Origin: Alentia gelatinosa
Lineage: Eukaryota > Annelida > Polychaeta > Phyllodocida > Polynoidae
Reading direction: 5' to 3'
Assembly (NCBI GenBank): GCA_950022655.1
Contig: OX465581.1
Location: 110,529,125 to 110,593,124, forward strand
Length of the DNA stretch: 64,000 nt
Numbering within the stretch: the stretch's first letter is position 1; each line of letters opens with the position of its first letter. Shown here piece after piece: positions 34,539 to 43,606 of the stretch. The position numbers and the translations under genes were made by a program. The notes beneath the pieces were generated by a model. That model saw only the letters and a list, made by a program, of their open reading frames with translations, ran no database searches and was not told where the DNA came from.

Positions 34539-35452
34539 TTAAAGCGAGTATTCCACCAACTTGGCCTTGCCTTCAACAGGGGCCTGCCTGGCACTGACCC
34601 ACAGGTCGGTTGAAAGTGTATAATTTTTCAGAGCTCTTCCACCAACCCACCTTATTCTAGGTGGCCAACGATCACTGGGCTCGCGCAGGCATCTAGTGGC
34701 TGTTTCCACTTAGTTGGTCAGGTGATCATCGCCAGCAAGGCAATGGTACTGCCACAACATCTGGCGGATATTGGCTGCATTAACCTGCTAGGTGAGTTCC
34801 TTGTTTATTCGATAGAGGGTGGATTGAACGCAGTTTGGCTAAACTAGGTCATTTTAACCATGTTGGGGTTTGTATGGTAACAATGATGGCTCATCAATTT
34901 TCCACAAAATACTGCAGTTAACTGAATAATGAAGGGAGATAAAGATAGGCGTTCATGTTATGAATGAGTATAGCATACTCTTGTGCTAAAATTCTGTCAA
35001 AACTTATGAGATGGTTTGGACTTTTGACTCGTGCCCACAAGTATCACTCATTCGAGCTACTGCGTTGCTGACCATGTTCATTGAGGTGGAGGCAGGGAGC
35101 AATCAACGGAGAAGACGTACCAAGGTGACCTGGCGGTGTATTCCAGCTGACAAAAGCTATTCAATCACCTTTTGCCAGTGTTCTTTTGCAGGTGGAACTC
35201 TACAATATATTGTGGACAGGAGCTTGTAATTCAAATGCCTGCCATGAGACTGGCCCAGTGGAGCAGCGGGTTTTGTGAACACTGGAGCTGGCAGAAGCTA
35301 TACAGGCTGCAGCCGGCACTGTGCAGGCACTGGTAGGGGCAGTGGCCACGTTCTTCCACCGGGCAGATCATCGCCGGCAGCCCCTTAATTCTGCCGGTAA
35401 CCCCTATACGGGCCCCAGTCAAGGCTAGCATCTGGTTGGTGGAATACTTGAA
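34539..35452. mobile_element. About 0.9-kb inverted-repeat element with GTATTCCACCAA ends
   Basis: The left end AAAGCGAGTATTCCACCAAC and right end GGTTGGTGGAATACTTG are inverted repeats related to the CTGATTCCAC family. The interior has GC-richer parts near both ends (around 34640-34760 and 35240-35430) and no recognised coding sequence. Confidence 0.62.
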
Positions 35453-35753
35453 TCTGAGAAACTATCATTCCTATATACCTATGAGCGAACAACCTATGAT
35501 TACCTAATGCTGCTAGGGGTGGAATAACTTTTGTTTACTGCCCAGGTTGACGTTTACTGCCCAGGTTGACAGTTCCAGGAGGTTTAGACCAATCAGATCG
35601 TCCCTTACATAATTCTTATGAAAAGCGTAGTGGGGAGAAAACATATTGAGTCAGTTTACTCAATAGGGTTGGATCTGGCTTCGGGTTTGATGGTGGGTAA
35701 GCAAATAACGGTTTGAATCGTGTTAGCCGACAATTGCAGGTATATATATAGGC

Positions 35754-35862
35754 ATAGAGAAACCATGTACCGGTGGGAGTAAGTCGAAGTTACTCAGTAA
35801 TTTTTCCAAGCCTTACCGAGTAACTTTGACTTATTCCCACCGGAACATAGTTTCCCCTCTAT
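35754..35862. repeat. Fold-back palindrome with 48-base arms
   Basis: The left arm starts ATAGAGAAACCATGTACCGG and continues GTGGGAGTAAGTCGAAGTTAC. The right arm mirrors it through GTAACTTTGACTTATTCCCAC and ends in CCCCTCTAT. The loop is about 13 bases. No coding capacity. Confidence 0.85.
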
Positions 35863-38029
35863 TCCTTCACATAATTTAACTGTGAATGTCACATCTCCTC
35901 AGACATAACTTTGTTGGTTTATTGACTGTGGTAGGTTACAGAGAATGTCTGATGCTATTCGTATCCTAGAATTTATAGCCCACACCTTTCAATTGACTCC
36001 CAGCCCTCCCACACCCACCCTCGGCCAGGGCATTTGATATTTACTCAAGGGTTATTGGCTAAAAGTTATCAGTAGCTTATGTCAACAGTAATCCACTCTA
36101 GGCTACGACTATCGCAAGTTAAGAGAATAAATGATAATATCTGAACAACCATACCCAGGTAATATACATGGTTTAGTAACTGATTGTTTGGTAGTATTTA
36201 TCAAATAATTTATTTTTCTTTCACATTTCTGCCTTTTGGATTGTGCCCCTTTGATATTACATTTGACGCTCATATTAAAGGTACATGCATTTTAAAGAGT
36301 CAAATTAGCTCATTAAAGGCATAAAGCTGCGTTGTAACTGTAACTGAAGTAACTTGTACCCATTGTATCTAGAATAGTGCTACGTATCATTTCGCCACAC
36401 ATGATTCGTAGACGTGGACACAGACGACTGGAGGAGGCTGCACGGGGGTAACCCCCTGCCAACAATATGGTTTCGCTACTCAACGCGAGGGTGAGAAACT
36501 TCCACTAGGAAGCTGTCAGATCTTGACGGTCGTGTTTAAACAACATTTAATACTACTGTAATGTGATATAGTAGCATTATATACATTCTATGATATAACG
36601 CACCATACAACGTTACAAGAGATGGAGTTCTCCCAAAATGCTGTTACAGTGGTAGACAAAAACTCAACATTCTGCCATGTCTGAATCTGCTGTTTGTGAC
36701 TTTGGTTGTATTTCAGTTCTCGAGAACAAATTATAGTAGAGTCGACCGTAAAAACATTGAATTCCCATTATTATTGTTACATTTTCTCCTTCGCTGAGTT
36801 GATACGAATGCAGTGATACAGTTGATAGTCCTAGAATGGTTTTCCTAGATCTAGCCTCCATATCTGCTAGAGCTACACCCCAGAATTTTGATCAAGTCTT
36901 AATAAATTCAGGATCCTACATTCCCAATCATTTGATACTTGATCTAATATCATTATAACCCGACTTAGCAGTTGTTGTATTGATGCATGTGTTATTCAGG
37001 CACACCTGCTGGCGAGACAAGTTTAAAATATGTCTAGTCCTCTACGAACAACAGCAGACGTGGACTAAGACTTGTAATAAATTGGTCATGCTCAGAAGTT
37101 GCCGACGTGGGCGGCTGTCACTGCATGGAAAGCTGTCACGTCGGCCGGCCGGTTTCAAAACAACTGAGGATTCGCTCAAAGATGATGAATACATATAACT
37201 AGCGTAGTCCCTGCACTTTCTATGAGTATAATTTGGGGTACTTACTTGTTGCCTGTGTGTATCAACGTCTTGAAAGGTTAAAAGTTAACAAATGTCCAGA
37301 TAGTCGACCTTCGATGAAGCTAGACCTACGTGTCTCACATAATATGGACGGCCGTCGGGAACACGCCTACACCAGCTGTAATCTGAACTCTGATTGGACA
37401 ATCGCGTCGAAAGCTCTTCCATGGACTCCCCCCCTCCGCATGTTGGACGTGGACACTTTGCTGAGCACATGCTTGGTTCTGATCTATCCTATCACCACGG
37501 ACCGCAATGTAAAGAATCTGTATGAAGAGCGGAGCGTAGACTGGTCCCCGAACCGGTGTGTAGTGCGGCCGACTTTCACTAGACGGCGTCGTGCATGGCT
37601 CATGGTACACTGACCACCAGAGCAGACGTTTCTACGCACATTAGGGGTTGGTGGCCAATTTAGGCTCATGGTAGCCTTTTTTTAATCCTCTCGTGCACTT
37701 TCCCGGATTTCCAGGTCGCTCAAGCTTGGACGTGGTGTCTCCGTGAGCTGTGCACGGGGGGGCACAGGGGGCACGTGCCCCCCCCCCCCGCAAAATTTTT
37801 TCCAAGGATGGTCTGTTCCGACAGAAAATTCTATATACACTGGTTTTTTTAATTTTTGTTCTATCTATCATTGTTAAAAAGTTACAGCATTATACAAGAA
37901 TGGGCTACTTACACATAGGCCTACATAAGATATTGAAATCTATCTAGGGGTGGGGTTGGGGGTACATTTTTCTTTTTCTTTTTTAGTTCAATTTTTTTAG
38001 GCCCTCTGGGTTGGGGGTACACACTTGAA
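35863..38029. other. Intergenic or 5' intron, no gene recognised
   Basis: A GC-richer stretch at about 37090-37620 contains overlapping open frames on both strands (37233-37613 plus, 37335-37610 minus) without domain content. A small hairpin GCCGACGTG..CACGTCGGC lies at about 37100-37145. A low-complexity C tract occurs near 37782-37791. Confidence 0.45.
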
Positions 38030-38315
38030 GGATGCATGTAAGGTAGTCCAAGGTGTGCCCCCCACCACCCTCTAAAAAAATCCCCCTACATGCCCTTGTT
38101 ACCATATAATATATATGTACGTCATTCAACAAAGCAGAGAGCTCTTCAGGGGGCCCCTGGTCTCGAAAAGAGGCACTTTAAGGGCCCTTGCAATCTTCAT
38201 AGATAGCCTTCATAAATAGCCGGTAACCATCCTGGTCCCTGAAACAAAATGCAAGAGGCATCTTGTATAAAATATAGAAGCCAGGTTCTTCTGCAGGCTT
38301 TGCCCCCTGGACCCC
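38030..38315. repeat. Satellite-like array, left part
   Basis: Holds GGTAGTCCAAGGTGTGCCCC and GGCTTTGCCCCCTGGACCCC, the words that recur through 43607-46130 and 49759-50125. It breaks off at ACCCC where element A inserted. Confidence 0.65.
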
Positions 38316-38601
38316 TGTAGTGTATGATTATGTGAAATATGGGAACTAAGGCAGGATGATGGTGGATTATTATGGCAGCATTTATTCCTATGTCTTCATG
38401 GTACCAAGGCTATGGACAGAGAGAGAGAAGTATGTCACAATCCCCTGTTCCTAGAAATACCACATAGAGGTCATACATGAGTAGTTGTTAGAGTTGCTCA
38501 CAGATGGCAGCAGCTTACAGTAACTGTGTCATGTTAACAGTAACACACATATAGAGACCAAACATTAGACATTAGATGCAATAGTATACAAGGATACTAC
38601 A
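38316..38601 (-). repeat. Element A 3' LTR
   Basis: 286 bp, starts TGTAGTGTATGATTATG on the plus strand and ends GGATACTACA. It matches 43321-43606 except AACAGTAACAC versus AACAGTTACAC. Confidence 0.95.
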
Positions 38602-38616
38602 TCCCTCCTCTTCTTG
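38602..38616 (-). promoter_or_regulatory. Element A polypurine tract
   Basis: The minus strand reads AAGAAGAGGAGGGA directly before the TGTAGT start of the 3' LTR, the position and composition expected for second-strand priming. Confidence 0.8.
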
Positions 38617-38736
38617 GAAAGAAAGTACATCAGACCCTATGTTCACAAACAATATCTGAGTCACATGCATGCAAGATTATACAAAACTGAAATGGTAAAT
38701 GAACATTAATAAAATACAGTTACCTATTAATGTAAT

Positions 38737-39711
38737 CTACTTAGATACATAATCTTCTAAATACTTTGGTCTGCGCCTAGCACGTTGCGGAAGTATGTGC
38801 TGAGGTAATACAGGTTTACTAGGACTAGGTGTGTTAGGCTCAGGTACATCAGGTGCTGTGCTAGTGTTACTGATTGCTGTTTCATCTAGTACATCTTCTT
38901 CAGTAATAACAATCACCTCAGGTTTTACCATTGTTGGCTTGAAACAAGAACTGTTTCTTGTGATTTTATGGTCTTCAGATGTAGCAGTTAGCATATTACC
39001 CTTCTTTCTTGTTACCTTATATTGTTGTGAGACATATGCAGGTGTTAACTTACTATGCTTCGTTTCTGTTCTGACAAGGACTTGATCACCGACATTAATC
39101 TTTGACTCAGTTGCATGATTTCTAGAATCAGCATACCTTTTCATTTTTGCTTTTGCTTCTTCGTCATTTTGTTTTGCTTTTAGATGAATGAGGTCATCTG
39201 ACTTGATATCTAACTGGGGTAATTTTGTCAAAGGTTCTCGCCTTAAGAGTAGAAAATATGGTGTAAACCCAGTAGATGGATGTGGGGTTGCACGGTATTG
39301 TCTCAGGAATTTGTACATTTGTTGTTTCCAGTTTTTACCCTCAATTTTTGAAGTACGAATAGATTTCATGAGCGGCTTATTGAATGCTTCTGCTTGTGCA
39401 TTTGCACGGGGCCATCGTGGTGTAATTTTACGGTGGTGAAAACCAGAATATTTCGCAAACTCAGCAAATGCATGCGAGTTAAATGGACTACCATTATCAG
39501 TCTTGATTTGTTTGACTCCCCCCCAATCTGACAAAATTTTGTCCAAAACAGGAATAACTGTATTTGCAGAAACAGACTTGACAATCTCTACTATAGGATA
39601 ACGGGAGTATTCATCCGTAATGACACACAGATAGTCACCTGATGGTAATGGACCACAGAAATCAGCACTTAGATTTTCCCATGGACCATCTGGTAAATCG
39701 GACATGCACAA
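38737..39711 (-). pseudogene. pol: Element A Pol, out-of-frame integrase core and C-terminus
   Basis: This frame is offset by one base from the upstream Pol frame. It carries the integrase core: LSADFCGPL (first Asp), KTDNGSPFNSHAF (second Asp) and RANAQAEAFNKPL (Glu), then a C-terminal part ending RARRRPKYLEDYVSK. In the overlap just upstream, the second Cys of the zinc-finger CxxC pair is Tyr. The shift lies at about 39745-39765. A sequencing error is possible but the Cys change suggests real decay. Confidence 0.85.
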
Positions 39712-39716
39712 TGGTT

Positions 39717-41870
39717 CTAACCGTACAGGGTCGTTTTGTACAAGTTGATATGCAGTGCAATTTCTTCTACCAGGTTATTGATACCTGGAAACCAAACCTT
39801 TGATCTTATAAAGGATTTTGTTCTGGTCATTCCTTGGTGACCTTCATGAGCAATAGCTATAGCTCTTTCATATAGGCTTTTGGGTAAGACAATTTTGTTA
39901 CCTTTCAGTAGTATGCCTAATGGGTGTAATGTGAGTTCTTCGCGAACTGCACTGATCTCTTTCAGCGTTACACGATCAATTTCAGGATCAGTCAATTTTC
40001 TTAACAAATGCCAATTTCCAGAATTTGTGAGTTCAATGGCCTTGCCATATGTAGCATCGTTTGTAACAGCATCACAAATATCAGACAAAGTCAAAGCAGC
40101 AAAGGCACAGGATTCTGCAACAAAATTAACATATAATTCAGCAATGTATTCTTCCTGAGAACTTTTATGACTTGGTGCAGGATGGCGAGACATCCAGTCT
40201 GCTGGATTCTGCGATCCAGGCAAATGTCTAATTGTAAAATCATATGATTGTAAGCGGAGTCCCCATCTCTCAATTCTCAGTGACGGGGCTTTTGCCTTTT
40301 TCCAAATCTTTTCTAGAGGTTTGTGATCTGACCATACCACAAAATGTGGAGCCCCTCGTAAATACATATCAAAGTGTTCACAGGCCCACACAATTGCAAG
40401 AGCTTCGCGCTCAGTTTGGCTATAGCGAGATTCTGTTGGGGATAGTGCACGGCTCGCATACTCAATTACATCATTATCCTGACAGAAGATTGCCCCCAAA
40501 CCAACAGGGCTTGCATCAACAATAATTTCTGACTTTTTGTTTGTGTCAAAATACTGCAGCACACTCTCATTAGACAAACTGTCTTTTAAAGACTGAAGCA
40601 ATTGGTCCTGTTCACTAGACCACACAAACTCTGTGTTATTACGCAACAATTTCCGAATTGGTTCACTAACTGTTGCGTAATTAGGAATGAATCGTGAGCA
40701 GTATGTTAGCATACCAATGAGGCTACGTACCTCAGAGACATTTGTTGGTGCAGAAATATTTTGAACCGCACTGACCTTGGTAGGGTCAGGGGATATACCT
40801 TGTGCACTAAACTTAAGACCATAGAAGATGACATCATCTTTATAGTACTCATTCTTAGTGCCATTTACTGTCAGTCCTGCCTCCTGTAGAGCTGTTAAAG
40901 TGGCATTTAAGGCTTGGTCATGCATTTGTTTGGCATTTTCACCCTTACCATATACCAGAATGTCATCACTGATATTCTTAACATGTGGGATATGCTGGAT
41001 CACAGAGCGAATATGCTCATTGAAGATTTCAGAAGCAGAGGAAATTCCAAAGAATAATCTTTTGTACCGAAACAGACCTTTGTGTGTAGAAAAAGTTGTT
41101 ATATATCTTGACTCTGGATTGAGCTCCAGCTGGTGGTAGCCAGCCCGGAGGTCAATCTTTGAAAAACAGGATGCACCATTCAGGTCACTTATCAACTCCT
41201 CTGTTGTGGGTAACAAATGTCTTTCACGGGAAATCGCTTTGTTAGCTTCCCGCATATCAATACATATCCTAACCTCTTCTTTGTTCTTCTTAGGCACAAC
41301 AACAATAGGGCTTACCCAAGGAGTAGGTTCCCCATCTACTCTTTCCATAATGTCTTCAGAGAGTAATTTATCCAACTCTTTCCCTACTTTTTCCCTCAAG
41401 TGGAAGGGTGTCCTTCTAGAACGCTGTGCCACAGGTTTGATTTTCTTATCTATGTGAAGTTTCACTTGAGTACCTGTCAACTTACCAATCCCTTTGTACA
41501 GCTTGGGGAATTTGTGCTTAAGGCGGTCAGAACTATCTTTGATGTTATTCAGGTTTACCTTTACCAAACCAAGTTCAGAAGCTGAACTATAACCCACCAA
41601 TGTACCAAAACTGCCAGCGACCACCTGAAACTCATGTACCTGGAGGTTGGACCTGGTCTCCACAGTGAGTTTACATGTACCTAACACCTTAATGTGTGTA
41701 CCTCCACCATAGGGACATAACCTTCTTGAGCCTGATTTTGATAACTGTGGTTTGCCTAGCTTTACATACATAGACTGATCAAGAATGTTGACCACACTAC
41801 CAGTATCAACCATAACCTTACAGTGTATATTTTCAAGTTTTACAGAGGCATGCGGCAATTTAGTGTTCAT
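39717..41870 (-). CDS. pol: Element A Pol: protease, reverse transcriptase, RNase H, start of integrase
   Basis: The first ATG is at 41870, and 60 open in-frame bases separate it from the Gag stop. Protease has VMVDTGSVVNIL near residue 20. RT has RICIDMREANKAI, FSKIDLRAGYHQLELN and NISDDILVYG, with the catalytic Asp pair present. RNase H has EIIVDASPVGLGAIF and SDHKPLEKIW with WMSRHP at its end. The integrase zinc region begins (HEGHQGMTRTKSF) but the frame is then lost and stops at 39717. The enzyme set copies RNA to DNA and integrates it. Confidence 0.92.
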   Translation of the reverse strand: MNTKLPHASVKLENIHCKVMVDTGSVVNILDQSMYVKLGKPQLSKSGSRRLCPYGGGTHIKVLGTCKLTVETRSNLQVHEFQVVAGSFGTLVGYSSASELGLVKVNLNNIKDSSDRLKHKFPKLYKGIGKLTGTQVKLHIDKKIKPVAQRSRRTPFHLREKVGKELDKLLSEDIMERVDGEPTPWVSPIVVVPKKNKEEVRICIDMREANKAISRERHLLPTTEELISDLNGASCFSKIDLRAGYHQLELNPESRYITTFSTHKGLFRYKRLFFGISSASEIFNEHIRSVIQHIPHVKNISDDILVYGKGENAKQMHDQALNATLTALQEAGLTVNGTKNEYYKDDVIFYGLKFSAQGISPDPTKVSAVQNISAPTNVSEVRSLIGMLTYCSRFIPNYATVSEPIRKLLRNNTEFVWSSEQDQLLQSLKDSLSNESVLQYFDTNKKSEIIVDASPVGLGAIFCQDNDVIEYASRALSPTESRYSQTEREALAIVWACEHFDMYLRGAPHFVVWSDHKPLEKIWKKAKAPSLRIERWGLRLQSYDFTIRHLPGSQNPADWMSRHPAPSHKSSQEEYIAELYVNFVAESCAFAALTLSDICDAVTNDATYGKAIELTNSGNWHLLRKLTDPEIDRVTLKEISAVREELTLHPLGILLKGNKIVLPKSLYERAIAIAHEGHQGMTRTKSFIRSKVWFPGINNLVEEIALHINLYKTTLYG

Positions 41871-41930
41871 AGAGTTTAGGGAGAGACAATGGTCGTTGCA
41901 TATATGATTGACAGTTTTTGTATGGTGGCG

Positions 41931-42815
41931 TCATCTGTCACCATAGTAGTACTCTTCACTGGAGTCATCACTGGAGTCAGATTGCCCGGAGCTCTCTGCT
42001 ACAGTGTTCACTTTGTTTCTCTGCTGGCCCTGCTCCTTGCGTTTAAGTCTGAAGCAGACCGACCTGAAGTGTCCCTCGACTTTGCAGTAATTGCAAGTTT
42101 TCCCCCGGGCTGGACACACATCCCTGGAGTGTGACTGATCACTACCACACCGATTGCAGCTTGACTTTGAAGAATGTGTAGTTGTGGAACGATATTTCCC
42201 ACTATTCCCACTGTGTTTTGAATGTCTTTGTTGTCTGACTGCATTAATGGAGGTCTCACTGCGACGTTCACTCTCCATCACACTAGCATTACGGTCAGCT
42301 AACTCTAGGGACCGTCCTAACTCCAGAATGTCTTTTAACTTCTTGTCAGGCTCACGGAGTGCTCGCCTACGAAGCCTGTTTGATCTGCAGTGTTGTGTAA
42401 TTTGGCACAGGATTTCTGTATCTGCATCAGCAAAATTGCAATTTCTGGATAGTGTTCTCAACTCAGTTACATAGTCATCTAATGACTGGTCAGGTTTTTG
42501 TGCACATGATCTAAAGGTGAATATTTCCATCTGAAGATTTGTCTTTGGTTCAAAATAGTTTGTCAAAAGTTCACTTGTTTCTTTGTATGTGTATGGCCCA
42601 GTGCTCTTTTCTGCATCATAGATGTCAAATACCTTCTCACCAGCATAGTGTAGAAGGAGAGCATGGCGCCTCTTGTCTGTGTCATTACCTTCTAGACCCA
42701 TGCCAACAAATAGCATTTCTAATCTGGCCAACCATCTTTTCCACCTGGGACCAGAATTGCTTTTGTCTGCCTCATAATCAAAGGAAGGAAAATGTGGCAA
42801 ACTGAAACCATCCAT
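41931..42815 (-). CDS. gag: Element A Gag
   Basis: Begins MDGFSLPHFPSFDYEAD at the ATG ending at 42815 and runs 294 residues to TGA at 41931. A capsid-like region contains RWKRWLARLEMLFVGMGLEG and later DQSLDDYVTELRTLSRNCNF, typical of retrotransposon Gag. Near the end are two zinc knuckles, CNRCGSDQSHSRDVC and CNYCKVEGHFRSVC, then an acidic Ser-rich tail. Gag packages the element RNA into virus-like particles. The reading frame stays open past the TGA into Pol. Confidence 0.9.
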   Translation of the reverse strand: MDGFSLPHFPSFDYEADKSNSGPRWKRWLARLEMLFVGMGLEGNDTDKRRHALLLHYAGEKVFDIYDAEKSTGPYTYKETSELLTNYFEPKTNLQMEIFTFRSCAQKPDQSLDDYVTELRTLSRNCNFADADTEILCQITQHCRSNRLRRRALREPDKKLKDILELGRSLELADRNASVMESERRSETSINAVRQQRHSKHSGNSGKYRSTTTHSSKSSCNRCGSDQSHSRDVCPARGKTCNYCKVEGHFRSVCFRLKRKEQGQQRNKVNTVAESSGQSDSSDDSSEEYYYGDR

Positions 42816-43302
42816 GTTTGGTGATTTTTCCCAAAAAGTTTTTGTCAGAATTGTGCACAAAACAGAGATAGTCCTAAACAAAATGTCTGTGGATTAGTGA
42901 CCAAATGTCCCTTTTCTGTAGAAGCAGCGTCTATAGCAAATGTCTGTAGTTGTCAGGGGACTATATGTATAAAGTGTAACTGGCCTACCTTGAAGATGCC
43001 CAATGTCCACATAGCCATAACATTATGAAAATATTGTAGATATAATCCAAACCTTACTATCAGTGCCCTCTAATTGGTAATTAGGGGTATCCAAACCACT
43101 GTAGTAGGTGTTATATTAGAGTCGAATATAAAGCCACATGTGGGGATCACCCATGTGCTTACACCAGGATCTGCTCACACAAAGGAATACTACCAAATCA
43201 CACCATGCTGTTCCAAACTGCCAAAGTCCAAATCCAAAATCACACAATAAGTTGGTAAAAGTTTGACGAAAGTAGCCAAAATCATATTCCAGTGGGTCCT
43301 CT

Positions 43303-43319
43303 TAATATCCTCGTCGCCA
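43303..43319 (-). promoter_or_regulatory. Element A primer-binding site
   Basis: One base inside the 5' LTR the minus strand reads TGGCGACGAGGATATTA, starting with TGG as required to pair with a tRNA 3' CCA. The tRNA species was not assigned. Confidence 0.7.
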
Positions 43320-43320
43320 T

Positions 43321-43606
43321 TGTAGTGTATGATTATGTGAAATATGGGAACTAAGGCAGGATGATGGTGGATTATTATGGCAGCATTTATTCCTATGTCT
43401 TCATGGTACCAAGGCTATGGACAGAGAGAGAGAAGTATGTCACAATCCCCTGTTCCTAGAAATACCACATAGAGGTCATACATGAGTAGTTGTTAGAGTT
43501 GCTCACAGATGGCAGCAGCTTACAGTAACTGTGTCATGTTAACAGTTACACACATATAGAGACCAAACATTAGACATTAGATGCAATAGTATACAAGGAT
43601 ACTACA
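43321..43606 (-). repeat. Element A 5' LTR
   Basis: 286 bp, the direct repeat of 38316-38601. On the minus strand it is followed one base later by the primer-binding site. Confidence 0.95.

Larger units (their letters stand above)
38316..43606 (-). mobile_element. Ty3/Gypsy LTR retrotransposon, element A
   Basis: A 5291-bp element with 286-bp LTRs at both ends, TGTAGT..ACTACA termini and an ACCCC target duplication (38311-38315, 43607-43611). Order in the minus orientation is LTR, PBS, gag, protease, RT, RNase H, integrase, PPT, LTR. Integrase after RNase H identifies the Ty3/Gypsy (Metaviridae) group. No env-like frame. The LTRs differ at one position I could find, so insertion was recent. 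Confidence 0.95.

Noticed and set aside
37233..37613. 126-residue plus-strand frame upstream of RRBP1
   Set aside because: Opposed by an equally long minus frame, no recognised domain, no splice or promoter evidence.
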